Program-made: the position numbers and the translations under genes
Assembly (NCBI RefSeq): GCF_014697575.1
Contig: NZ_JACJSC010000025.1
Coordinates: 34,564 to 98,563 of the forward strand
Direction of reading: 5' to 3'
DNA from: Planktothrix sp. FACHB-1365
GTDB taxonomy: Bacteria > Cyanobacteriota > Cyanobacteriia > Cyanobacteriales > Microcoleaceae
DNA: 64,000 nt
In this document: one piece after another, positions 8,402-16,542 of the stretch
Numbering within the stretch: position 1 is the stretch's first letter
Layout of the letters: each line of letters starts with the position of its first letter
Notes under the pieces: generated by a model
The model's database searches: none
What the model was told of the DNA's origin: nothing
Seen by the model: the letters and a program-made list of their open reading frames with translations, nothing else

Positions 8402-9043
8402 ATGATGTTAACCCAAACCAACTTAAAACAACAATTAATCACTAAAATTGAAACTGTTCAATCTCAACTTGGAGGAATAGACGGTTCTCCGGTCACAAAT
8501 ATTAAAATTAAACCTGATCTTGCAGAAGAAATTGAGACGATGGTAGTTCAACTAGAAGCTAAAAACCCTAACTATCGACCCTTACTGTATAGTCCTTTAT
8601 TATTAGATGGAGCTTGGTTACTGCTCTATTCTACAGCCAGGGAAATTCGCAGTTTAGCTTCTCTACCTTTAGGGTTAAAAGTGGGAAAAATCTATCAAAT
8701 CATTGATGTCAATTCTCGGCAATTTTTTAATCAAGCCTTTGTTAGACATCCATTAGGATTAATTTCCGGTTATGTTAAAGTAACGGCTACCTTTGAACCC
8801 GTTATTGATGATAATAAGTTACCCAATAATCGCCTGAATGTTTTCTTTCAACAACGCTATATTGCTATTTCTAATATTATAGGGGTTAAGACTCCTCAAT
8901 TAGAACCCGCCCGTGTTGTCCCCGCCCGAAATCCCGTAGGTCGTATTCCTAGTTTAGAAATTACTTACCTTGATGAAACCTTCCGTATTGGTCGAGGAGG
9001 AGATGGAAGTTTATTTGTTTTAATTAAGAGTGAATTAGAGTAA
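8402..9043 (+). CDS. PAP/fibrillin family protein (plastid-lipid-associated)
   Basis: A 213-residue protein with the PAP/fibrillin lipocalin-like pattern: DGAWLLLYSTAREIRSLASLPLG in the first half, and the terminal signature EITYLDETFRIGRGGDGSLFVL. Fibrillins bind isoprenoids and lipids at thylakoid membranes and plastoglobule-like bodies, and cyanobacterial members are linked to photoprotection. There are two consecutive ATG codons (8402, 8405), both after an aaggaa site. It lies inside the MoxR/DUF58/transglutaminase neighbourhood without an obvious functional tie. Confidence 0.88.
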   Translation: MMLTQTNLKQQLITKIETVQSQLGGIDGSPVTNIKIKPDLAEEIETMVVQLEAKNPNYRPLLYSPLLLDGAWLLLYSTAREIRSLASLPLGLKVGKIYQIIDVNSRQFFNQAFVRHPLGLISGYVKVTATFEPVIDDNKLPNNRLNVFFQQRYIAISNIIGVKTPQLEPARVVPARNPVGRIPSLEITYLDETFRIGRGGDGSLFVLIKSELE

Positions 9044-9052
9044 GTTTTAATT

Positions 9053-9078
9053 GGTGCGTGGGATGCAGCTTACGCACC
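9053..9078. repeat. Dispersed gggtgcgt-type palindrome
   Basis: Inverted arms ggtgcgt and acgcacc surround a short centre. Similar palindromes occur at 23212-23240, 27853-27882 and 42161-42186, always between genes. This copy lies between the fibrillin and DUF58 genes. Confidence 0.6.
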
Positions 9079-9108
9079 CTACGTTAATTATTTTATGTGT
9101 AATATTCA

Positions 9109-10461
9109 ATGAAACGGTTATTTTATCGCCTGTTTTATTTCAGTTATGCCGTTGAACAATCTCGCAAAAAACGATTTACAAATCGGGGGTTAATCGTTCT
9201 TGCAGGCGTTGTTGTTACGGCTTTATTAGGGTTAGATACCAATCAAAGTTTAACTTATCAAATCTTTACCTTTTTAGTCTCTCTTCTGATCATTTCTCGG
9301 ATTTCAGGCTTATTTTTTCGCTTCCATTTTCATGCCACCCGAACTTTACCCAGATTGGCAACGGTAGGTATTCCTTTTAAATCTAGGATTATTATTCATA
9401 ATAACACAAATAAACCTCAAATTGGATTACAAATTATTGAAAATTTTGCTGATCCTCGTCCCACCCTGCAAGAGTTTCTGGAAACTCCAGAACCCAAGGA
9501 AAAACAGCGAAATCCTATTGATAAAATGTTAGGATATTATCGCTGGTTATGGTTAATTGATCAAAAACAATATGCGATCGCAAAACCCCAAAATTTACCG
9601 CCTCTTCCGCCCCATCGTTCAACGGAAATAGAGATTCAAATTACACCCTGTCATCGAGGTATTTTGGAACTTACCAGCTTAACGATTTCCTGTTGTGATC
9701 CGTTGGGTTTAGTAAATGCTCGAAAAACAATTTATTTACCTCAAAAATTATTAATTCTTCCCCCATTATATCAGGTTCCACCGATTCAGCTTCCAGGTTC
9801 GAGACGATATCAATCTGGTGGAGTAACCTTCGCTTCATCTGTTGGAGATTCAGAAGAATTTAGAGCATTACGAGATTACCGTCCAGGAGATTCTTTAAGA
9901 AAAATTCATTGGAAAAGTTGGGCAAAATTAGGCAAACCCATTGTTAAAGAAGAACAGGATGAATTTTTTGTCCGTCATGCTTTAATTTTAGATACTTTTC
10001 ATCCGTTAAAATATAGTGAATGTTTAGAAGAAGCGATCGCCATTGCAGCCTCCCTCGCCTATCAAGTTCAAACTCAAGAATCTTTATTAGATTTAATGTT
10101 TGTGGGTCATGAAGCTTACTCTTTTACCTTTGGTCGAGGATTAAGTCATACAGATAAAATGTTAGAAATATTAGCATCTGTTGTTCCTTGTCAAGATAAA
10201 AATTTTGATTCTATTATTCCCGTTATTCTCGATAGAATTTCTTTATTGAGTGGGTGTATTTGTATTTTTATTGATTGGGATGAAACTCGAAAAAATTTAA
10301 TTTATCATCTCAATAGTCTAGGAATTCATACCTTAGTATTAATCGTAACAGACAAGCAAAAATCAGAAAAATCTATAGAGTTAGACTCTTTTAATCTCGA
10401 TTTAACCACGTTTCATCAATTACATTTAGGAAAAATAAAAGAGGAGTTAATGAAACTATGA
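9109..10461 (+). CDS. DUF58 domain-containing protein
   Basis: A 450-residue protein with two N-terminal membrane helices (about 25-43 and 46-65), an extended middle region, and the DUF58 core near residues 254-275 (DYRPGDSLRKIHWKSWAKLG). A vWA-like C-terminal part follows. DUF58 proteins accompany MoxR ATPases and TgpA-type transglutaminases. Its last four bases overlap the start of the transglutaminase gene (ATGA), so the two are translationally coupled. The exact biochemical role is unknown. An envelope-associated complex activated by the MoxR ATPase is inferred from the family. Confidence 0.92.
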   Translation: MKRLFYRLFYFSYAVEQSRKKRFTNRGLIVLAGVVVTALLGLDTNQSLTYQIFTFLVSLLIISRISGLFFRFHFHATRTLPRLATVGIPFKSRIIIHNNTNKPQIGLQIIENFADPRPTLQEFLETPEPKEKQRNPIDKMLGYYRWLWLIDQKQYAIAKPQNLPPLPPHRSTEIEIQITPCHRGILELTSLTISCCDPLGLVNARKTIYLPQKLLILPPLYQVPPIQLPGSRRYQSGGVTFASSVGDSEEFRALRDYRPGDSLRKIHWKSWAKLGKPIVKEEQDEFFVRHALILDTFHPLKYSECLEEAIAIAASLAYQVQTQESLLDLMFVGHEAYSFTFGRGLSHTDKMLEILASVVPCQDKNFDSIIPVILDRISLLSGCICIFIDWDETRKNLIYHLNSLGIHTLVLIVTDKQKSEKSIELDSFNLDLTTFHQLHLGKIKEELMKL

Positions 10462-12452
10462 AAACCCCACCTTTTCTTTTAGGTGCAACTTTAATTTTTT
10501 GGGGATGGCAAACCGGACTGTTAGCGTTTGCTCTACCCATGGCTTTAATTCTTGAAAGTTCCCGGTTCATCCAATGGCGTTGGAATTTCTCATCTCAAGA
10601 TATTAGAAATATTGCTAATTTTTGTTTAATTTTGGTCATTTTAATTGGAATTATTTTAATTATTAATACCCATTCTATTCAATTTATTTATACTTTATTA
10701 CAATGGCTTCCCATTATTCTTTTTCCGCTTGTACTTGCTCAAATTTATTCCATCAACGAGACTATTGATATTCGGACTTTATTTTTATTATTAAATTTCT
10801 TCTCATCTCCCCACCAAAAACCAGAAGAATTTTATCTAAATTTAACCTATTTCTATTTTATTTTGTGTATTCTATCTACCAGTGCTGTTAATATCCAAGA
10901 TATCTCATTTTATATCGGGATGTTTTTACTCGTAGCGATCGCTCTTTTCTCCAGTCGGTCTAAACGATTTTCTCCGCTAATTTGGATAGGGTTAATTCTA
11001 TGCGCTGGAAGTTTAGGACTGGTCGGACAAATGGGACTCCATCGCCTGCATTTAAGCTTTGAACAAGCTATTATAGAACAATTAAGCAGTTTATCGTTTC
11101 AAGATGCTGATCCCTTTCAAAAAAGTACAGCCATGGGTGATATTGGAGTATTAAAACTTTCTAACAAAATCTTCTTTAGGGTGGCGACAGATGACCCAGA
11201 AACAACACCCATTCTTTTAAGAGAATCTACCTATAATAAATATAAATCATCGAGTTGGTTTGCAACGGATTCTCAATTTAAGTCAATTCAACCTGCTCAA
11301 AATCTTACAACCTGGCAATTAGCACAACAACAAAAAAATTATTATAAAATGATATTTACTGGGGGATTAAATCGTAAAAAAGGATTATTAAAACTCCCTA
11401 ATGGTACATTTAAACTTAATCAATTACCCGTTTTAAAGGTAGAAAAAAATCAATATGGGACAGTTAAAGTACAAGGAAACCCTGATTTAATGTCCTATCA
11501 AATTTTATTTAACCCGACTATTAATACTGATAGTCCTCCTACTGAAGACGATTTACAAATTCCCCCATCCGAAAAACCAGCAATTTCTCAAATTGTTCAA
11601 CAACTCAATTTAAAAGGAAAACCCCCCCAAGAAATTTTAAAGCAAGTTAAAGGGTTTTTTGAAGATAATTTTAGTTATTCTTTGCAATTATTAGGAAAAG
11701 ATCGAGGACAAACACCCCTTTCTAGTTTTTTACTCAAAAATCGATCTGGACATTGTGAATATTTTGCTACCGCAACAGCATTATTATTGCGAGAAGTAGG
11801 AATTCCCACCCGTTATGCAATTGGATTTTCTGTGAGTGAATTTAGTGCTTTAGAGAATCAATTTATTGTTCGAGGTCGGGATGGTCACGCCTGGACTTTA
11901 GTTTATATCGATGGAGTTTGGCAAAATTTTGATACCACTCCGGGGGGATGGTCAGCTATTGAAGATGCTGCTGCGCCTCAATGGGAAATAATAACAGATA
12001 TCGGGTCTTTTGTTGGGTTTCAATTGACTTTATTTCTAAAATACATATCAACTCTAAATCTATTAAAATATAGTTGGTTATTGATGATTCCTTTAGTGTT
12101 AATAGTTATTCAGTTTTCGTCTAAAAAACGAGTCCACCGTTTAACTGCTAAAAGAATATTATCAAAATCTGTTTTTTCCGCTCAACAACCGGGTACAGAT
12201 TCCGAATTTTATTTAATTGAGAGAGCTTTAAATGAATTAGGCTTTTTTCGCCATTCTTCCGAGTCGTTAAAATATTGGATTCAACGGTTAAAACAGGAGT
12301 TACCTAAAAACCCATTAATAGAGGATCTATCGGCTATTGTTGAGCTTCATTATCGTTATCGTTTTGATCCTCAAGGAATTAATAATACGGAAAGAGAGGA
12401 ATTAAAAGTGATGATAAAATCTTGGTTAAATCGTTATCAAAAAAAGGAATAA
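10458..12452 (+). CDS. TgpA-type transglutaminase-like membrane protein
   Basis: A 664-residue protein with a cluster of N-terminal hydrophobic helices up to about residue 200. A large extracytoplasmic transglutaminase-like domain follows, then a membrane helix near 540-560 and a cytoplasmic tail with a DUF4129-like end. The catalytic triad is visible: Cys433 (SGHCEYFATA), His477 (GRDGHAWT) and Asp492 (FDTTPGG). It probably forms isopeptide bonds or hydrolyses peptides at the cell surface. It forms an operon with the DUF58 gene and functionally with the MoxR ATPase at 6662-7609. Confidence 0.93.
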   Translation: MKTPPFLLGATLIFWGWQTGLLAFALPMALILESSRFIQWRWNFSSQDIRNIANFCLILVILIGIILIINTHSIQFIYTLLQWLPIILFPLVLAQIYSINETIDIRTLFLLLNFFSSPHQKPEEFYLNLTYFYFILCILSTSAVNIQDISFYIGMFLLVAIALFSSRSKRFSPLIWIGLILCAGSLGLVGQMGLHRLHLSFEQAIIEQLSSLSFQDADPFQKSTAMGDIGVLKLSNKIFFRVATDDPETTPILLRESTYNKYKSSSWFATDSQFKSIQPAQNLTTWQLAQQQKNYYKMIFTGGLNRKKGLLKLPNGTFKLNQLPVLKVEKNQYGTVKVQGNPDLMSYQILFNPTINTDSPPTEDDLQIPPSEKPAISQIVQQLNLKGKPPQEILKQVKGFFEDNFSYSLQLLGKDRGQTPLSSFLLKNRSGHCEYFATATALLLREVGIPTRYAIGFSVSEFSALENQFIVRGRDGHAWTLVYIDGVWQNFDTTPGGWSAIEDAAAPQWEIITDIGSFVGFQLTLFLKYISTLNLLKYSWLLMIPLVLIVIQFSSKKRVHRLTAKRILSKSVFSAQQPGTDSEFYLIERALNELGFFRHSSESLKYWIQRLKQELPKNPLIEDLSAIVELHYRYRFDPQGINNTEREELKVMIKSWLNRYQKKE

Positions 12453-12483
12453 GCTGCTACACAATACCAACAGATAGCAGCTT
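12451..12483 (-). terminator. Hairpin between convergent genes
   Basis: Arms aagctgcta and tagcagctt (9 bp) surround a 15-base loop between the transglutaminase gene and the convergent PH-domain gene. On the minus strand a run of seven T residues follows shortly after, so it best serves the PH-domain gene. It may work in both directions. Confidence 0.65.
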
Positions 12484-12491
12484 CAATTATT

Positions 12492-12869
12492 TTACTTCAG
12501 GACATAATAAGCTAATACACTTTGAACTTCATAGATATTTAACCGTCTGTTAAACTCTCGTTCAATGGGTGTAGAACTTCCAGATATCCAGATTTTTAAC
12601 TCTGCATCTAGGTCAAAGTGTCCCGATGTTTCAATGCTAAAATGAATAATACTGCGATAGGGAATAGAATGGTATTCAATTTTTTTTCCTGTGATTCCTT
12701 GTTTATCAATAAAGATCAATCGTTTATTTGTGAATACAATTAAATCCCGAACTAACTGATAACCTCTCTCGATAGACTCACCCTCTGCTAAAAGTTTCGT
12801 AAGTCCCTCTTGTAGCTTTTGTGAATCGATTTCAGATGCGTTACCTAATAAGCCATCGATTAATCCCAT
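12492..12869 (-). CDS. Bacterial PH-domain protein
   Basis: A protein of about 125 residues matching the bacterial PH-like fold: short N-terminal helix (GLIDGLLGNASE), then LLAEGESIERGYQLVRDLIVFTNKRLIFIDKQG and KIEYHSIPYRSIIHFSIE, ending in a C-terminal helix (YEVQSVLAYYVL). The TNKRLIF turn is characteristic. A GGAGG site lies six bases before the second of two ATG codons, so 12869 is favoured over 12872. No catalytic residues are expected. The function is unknown, probably structural or membrane-associated. Confidence 0.85.
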   Translation of the reverse strand: MGLIDGLLGNASEIDSQKLQEGLTKLLAEGESIERGYQLVRDLIVFTNKRLIFIDKQGITGKKIEYHSIPYRSIIHFSIETSGHFDLDAELKIWISGSSTPIEREFNRRLNIYEVQSVLAYYVLK

Positions 12870-12958
12870 CATTAACCTCCAAACAGAAATTGATGCCTTC
12901 GGATTTTAAAAGTTATGTTTATTATAACAATTCTATTTGATGGCGGCTTTTAAGCAGT

Positions 12959-12976
12959 GCGAGCGTCCTCGCTCGC
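12959..12976. repeat. GC-rich hairpin, copy of a short dispersed repeat
   Basis: A perfect 7-bp hairpin (gcgagcg / cgctcgc, tcct loop). A degenerate copy in the opposite orientation occurs near 13803-13826, so the two flank the unknown gene at 13085-13783. Confidence 0.5.
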
Positions 12977-13084
12977 TAGAAGTTAACTGCTGATAGATGA
13001 TTGACTAGAGCAGAGACCGAAATAGCCAATGTTGCCTTTGTAGATAGATGTAATCAAACTTCTAGGTAGGTTGAATTGAAGCAA

Positions 13085-13783
13085 ATGGACAACCGGCTAC
13101 AACAACTGATCAAACAATTAGAAAACTTGGTAGTAAAAGAAACTGAAGATTCAGACTCTCCTTGGATAAAAGGATCTCGGTTAGAACAGTTATTTAATCA
13201 AAAAAATGGATCTACTATTGAAAATGTGTTGCAGACTCATGGCTATTACGACCTAAAAACATTGCTGAGGAAAAGCCATATTTTTGCTATTTATGAGAGT
13301 CCAATTCCTAAAGAATTCTACATTGCTTTACTCCGAAAAACGGTTTCTGGCTCCCAAAAATCTTCAATTGGTAATCAACCCATGTTTTATACAGTAAAAC
13401 GTCCTTGGAAAGTGGAGCAAAGTATGATTAAAGAGTTGCAGGATGACGGATATTTACCAACTCCTAATCCGATTCACAAACTTTATCTGACTCAAACAAA
13501 TTTGCCTTATACTCCAAAGTACCCTGCCAAAATCATATCACAGGATGATTTAAAATGTACTTTAGTAGAAATAGTTAAAACTTTGTCTGGGAAAAAAATA
13601 GAAAATTATGTAACAATTGATGAATTAAATAATCCATTTTATAAGAATTATGGTCAGAATCTAAGAGATGTACGGCGTAAAATTTTTCCTGACCTTAACT
13701 TAGTAGATTTGCTGCAAACAATTCCAGAAATCAAATTAGAAAAAATACAGGATACTTGGAGAATTACTCTTAATATTAGCTAA
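13085..13783 (+). CDS. Hypothetical protein (about 232 aa)
   Basis: No family is recognised. The protein is soluble and basic. A first segment, about residues 24-85 (SPWIKGSRLEQLF, then YYDLKTLLRKSHIFAIYE), reads like a small helical domain. A second similar unit appears near 170-230 (YVTIDELNNPF, then LVDLLQTIPEIKLEK). The repeated pattern of a helix, a linker and a hydrophobic strand faintly recalls OST-HTH/LOTUS-like winged helices, but that is a guess. ATG 13085 is preferred over the in-frame TTG at 13076. Inverted GC-rich repeat copies on both sides could indicate a recently acquired segment. Confidence 0.55.
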   Translation: MDNRLQQLIKQLENLVVKETEDSDSPWIKGSRLEQLFNQKNGSTIENVLQTHGYYDLKTLLRKSHIFAIYESPIPKEFYIALLRKTVSGSQKSSIGNQPMFYTVKRPWKVEQSMIKELQDDGYLPTPNPIHKLYLTQTNLPYTPKYPAKIISQDDLKCTLVEIVKTLSGKKIENYVTIDELNNPFYKNYGQNLRDVRRKIFPDLNLVDLLQTIPEIKLEKIQDTWRITLNIS

Positions 13784-13963
13784 TTTATTATGATTTATAC
13801 AGTAGTGCGAGGGAGGACGCTGGGGCTGCTCATAGATCATGAATTCAGCAACGGAACATCCCAGCCAACCGTCAACCCCTGTGGCAGATTGTCCACTTAA
13901 CGCTATAATCTCTTGATTATTTCTTTATGATCACAGACAGGCCCGACTGCGCCTGGTGAGGAG

Positions 13964-15901
13964 ATGTCAATGAACATACTTGGAATTTCAGCTTATTACC
14001 ATGACAGCGCTGCGGCGCTCGTCTGTGATGGTAAGATTGTGGCAGCAGCCCAGGAAGAACGGTTTACGCGCAAAAAACACGACCCTAGATTTCCAGCCAA
14101 CGCCATTCGCTATTGTCTTCAGGAAGCCAACATCACCTTTTTTGAAATTGATCAAGTCGTTTTTTACGATAAACCCCTGGTAAAATTTGAGCGACTCCTC
14201 GAAACCTACCTCAGCTACGCACCGCGCGGGTTTCGTTCTTTTATGAAAGCCATGCCTGTTTGGTTAAAAGAAAAACTTTACCTAAAAACTGTATTAAAAA
14301 AAGAATTATGCGCGATCGCAGGCGCTAAAAAAGCCAAACTTCCCCCATTATTATTTACAGAACATCATCAATCTCATGCGGCTTCTGCCTTCTTTCCCAG
14401 TCCCTTCCAAAAAGCGGCGGTGATGTGTTTAGATGGCGTGGGAGAATGGGCGACAACTTCTGTTTGGTTAGGGGAAGGTAATAGTTTAACGCCCGTTTGG
14501 GAAATTGATTTTCCCCATTCTTTAGGTTTACTTTATTCCGCTTTTACCTATTATACAGGGTTTAAAGTTAACTCTGGCGAATATAAATTAATGGGATTAG
14601 CACCCTATGGTGAACCCATTTATGTTGATAAAATTCTCACCCATTTAATTGATTTAAAAGACGATGGTACATTCCGATTAAATCTGGAATATTTTAATTA
14701 TGCCGTCGGTCTAACCATGACCAATACTAAGTTTGATCAACTGTTTGGTGGCCCGCCTCGTAAACCCGAAACCCCCATTAGTCAACGGGAAATGGATATC
14801 GCGGCGTCTATTCAAGTTGTCACTGAAGAAGTGGTTTTGCGTCTGACCCGTAGCGTTCAGAAAGAATTAAATGTTGATTACCTCTGTTTAGCCGGGGGTG
14901 TAGCCCTGAATTGCGTTGCTAATGGCCGGATTTTGCGTGAAGGCCCCTTTAAAGATATTTGGATTCAACCGGCTGCTGGAGATGCGGGAGGGGCGTTAGG
15001 GGCTGCCTTAGCCGTTTGGTATCAATATCATCAACAACCTCGTAACGTGGAAACGGATCTCGCCCTTGATATTTCGGCTGAAAAACTATTAGAAACCAGT
15101 GCGGGTTTAAAATCGGCTGTTGTTGCCCTAAAAACAACCCAAAAACGCTTAGATTATATGGAAGGTTCCTATCTGGGGCCGAAATTTAGCGAGGTGGAAA
15201 TTCAGGAATATTTAGATACTGTTGGTGCGAAATATTTACGGTTAGATGATGTGGAATTAATGCCCCGTTTAGCGGAAATTTTAGCCGATGGAAACGTGGT
15301 CGGATGGTTCCAAGGACGAATGGAATTTGGGCCGAGGGCGTTAGGCGGACGTTCAATTATTGGTGATCCGCGCAATCAAAAAATGCAGTCGGTGATGAAC
15401 TTAAAAATCAAATATCGAGAATCTTTTCGACCCTTTGCCCCATCGGTGAGGGCGGAACGAGTTTCTGATTATTTTGAATTAGATCGCCCCAGTCCCTATA
15501 TGTTAATTGTGGCTCCGGTTCAAGAGGATTTAAGAATTCCTATGTCCCCGGAACAGGAACAATTATTTGGGATTGAAAAACTCAATGTTCCTCGTTCAGA
15601 AATTCCAGCAATTACCCACGTTGATTATTCCGCACGGGTACAAACCATTCACAAAGAAACGAATCCTCGCTATTACGATTTAATCCATCATTTTGAAAAA
15701 CGCACGGGCTGTGCTGTGATTGTTAATACCTCTTTTAACGTGCGGGGAGAACCCATTGTGGGCAGTCCAGAAGATGCCTATCGTTGCTTTATGCGAACCG
15801 AAATGGATTATCTGGTTTTAGAGAATTTCCTGTTAGCCAAAACTGAACAAACCGCTTGGGAAAAAGATGATTCTTGGCAAAAAGAATTTGAATTAGATTA
15901 A
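13964..15901 (+). CDS. Carbamoyltransferase (NodU/CmcH/SxtI family)
   Basis: A 645-residue O-carbamoyltransferase. The N-terminal ASKHA-like domain begins NILGISAYYHDSAAALV and contains the metal-binding histidines of EHHQSHAASAFFPSPF and the DGVGEWATTS loop. The C-terminal carbamoyl-transfer domain includes LAGGVALNC, RMEFGPRALGGRSIIGDPR and SFNVRGEPIV. It transfers carbamoyl from carbamoyl phosphate, via carbamoyl-AMP, to a hydroxyl of an acceptor. Directly downstream are SxtJ-like and DUF5989 (SxtK-like) genes. This order also occurs in the saxitoxin cluster but is more often linked to cell-surface polymers. A ggtgaggag ribosome-binding site precedes the ATG. Confidence 0.93.
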   Translation: MSMNILGISAYYHDSAAALVCDGKIVAAAQEERFTRKKHDPRFPANAIRYCLQEANITFFEIDQVVFYDKPLVKFERLLETYLSYAPRGFRSFMKAMPVWLKEKLYLKTVLKKELCAIAGAKKAKLPPLLFTEHHQSHAASAFFPSPFQKAAVMCLDGVGEWATTSVWLGEGNSLTPVWEIDFPHSLGLLYSAFTYYTGFKVNSGEYKLMGLAPYGEPIYVDKILTHLIDLKDDGTFRLNLEYFNYAVGLTMTNTKFDQLFGGPPRKPETPISQREMDIAASIQVVTEEVVLRLTRSVQKELNVDYLCLAGGVALNCVANGRILREGPFKDIWIQPAAGDAGGALGAALAVWYQYHQQPRNVETDLALDISAEKLLETSAGLKSAVVALKTTQKRLDYMEGSYLGPKFSEVEIQEYLDTVGAKYLRLDDVELMPRLAEILADGNVVGWFQGRMEFGPRALGGRSIIGDPRNQKMQSVMNLKIKYRESFRPFAPSVRAERVSDYFELDRPSPYMLIVAPVQEDLRIPMSPEQEQLFGIEKLNVPRSEIPAITHVDYSARVQTIHKETNPRYYDLIHHFEKRTGCAVIVNTSFNVRGEPIVGSPEDAYRCFMRTEMDYLVLENFLLAKTEQTAWEKDDSWQKEFELD

Positions 15902-15932
15902 TCAGTTATCAGTTATCAGTTATCAGTTATCA
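15902..15932. repeat. Tandem repeat of tcagttatca
   Basis: About three copies of a ten-base unit (tcagttatca) lie directly after the carbamoyltransferase stop. The same unit occurs at 58367-58400 and, inverted, at 59044-59077. Confidence 0.8.
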
Positions 15933-15961
15933 GTTCTGTTAATAAACTTTCAATCAACATT

Positions 15962-16375
15962 ATGACTGATCACGATATTCCTCAACTTGACGCGAAAGGA
16001 TTACGCGAATTTGGATTAACAACCGGAGCCATTATTATTGGCTTATTTGGTGTTGTTTTGCCTTTGTTACTCGGACATTGGCCGCCGCGAACTTGGCCTT
16101 GGGTATTAGGAACCATCCTCATCCTTTGGGCATTAATCTCTCCTAAAACCTTAAATCCGGTGTATCACCTGTGGATGAAATTTGGGTTATTCATGGGGGC
16201 AATTAACAGTAAGATTATTCTCGGTGTCGTCTTTTACGTTATGATGGCTCCGATGGGATTTATTAAACGCCTATTCGGTTCTGATGCGATGCAGCGTCAA
16301 TTTAACCCTAATCTCTCAACCTATCGGGTTGCGAGTAAAGTCAGACCTAAAGAAAGTATGGAGCGACCGTTCTAG
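15962..16375 (+). CDS. SxtJ-family membrane protein
   Basis: A 137-residue membrane protein with about three hydrophobic segments (roughly 18-40, 42-60, 80-102: TTGAIIIGLFGVVLPLLLGHWPP, WVLGTILILWALISP, KIILGVVFYVMMAPMGF). It ends in a polar tail, RVASKVRPKESMERPF. Length, topology and position between a carbamoyltransferase and a DUF5989 gene match the SxtJ family. The biochemical role of SxtJ proteins is not established; they may scaffold the carbamoyltransferase at the membrane. Its stop overlaps the GTG of the next gene. Confidence 0.87.
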   Translation: MTDHDIPQLDAKGLREFGLTTGAIIIGLFGVVLPLLLGHWPPRTWPWVLGTILILWALISPKTLNPVYHLWMKFGLFMGAINSKIILGVVFYVMMAPMGFIKRLFGSDAMQRQFNPNLSTYRVASKVRPKESMERPF

Positions 16376-16539
16376 TGTTTGAAGCAACATTAGATTTTTT
16401 AAAAGACATTTGGGCGTTCATGAAAGAACGCAAAAAGTATTGGTTATTGCCTCTAATTATTACATTGGTTTTATTAGGGGCGTTGATTGTTCTCAGTCAC
16501 GGTTCTGCGATCGCACCCTTTATTTATACCTTGTTTTAA
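16375..16539 (+). CDS. DUF5989 / SxtK-like small membrane protein (54 aa)
   Basis: A 54-codon gene starting at a GTG that overlaps the preceding TAG (taGTG), showing translational coupling. The sequence VFEATLDFLKDIWAFMKERKKYW is followed by one hydrophobic helix (LLPLIITLVLLGALIVLS) and GSAIAPFIYTLF. The pattern FLKDIWAFMKERKKYWLLP is typical of DUF5989, which includes SxtK. The function is unknown, but it is almost always found with a carbamoyltransferase and an SxtJ protein. The next gene starts three bases after its stop. Confidence 0.88.
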   Translation: MFEATLDFLKDIWAFMKERKKYWLLPLIITLVLLGALIVLSHGSAIAPFIYTLF

Positions 16540-16542
16540 ACG

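Noticed and set aside
13964..16539. A saxitoxin biosynthesis cluster
   Set aside because: Only the carbamoyltransferase, SxtJ-like and SxtK-like genes match; no sxtA, sxtG, sxtB or other core gene is present, and the same trio is common in other bacteria.
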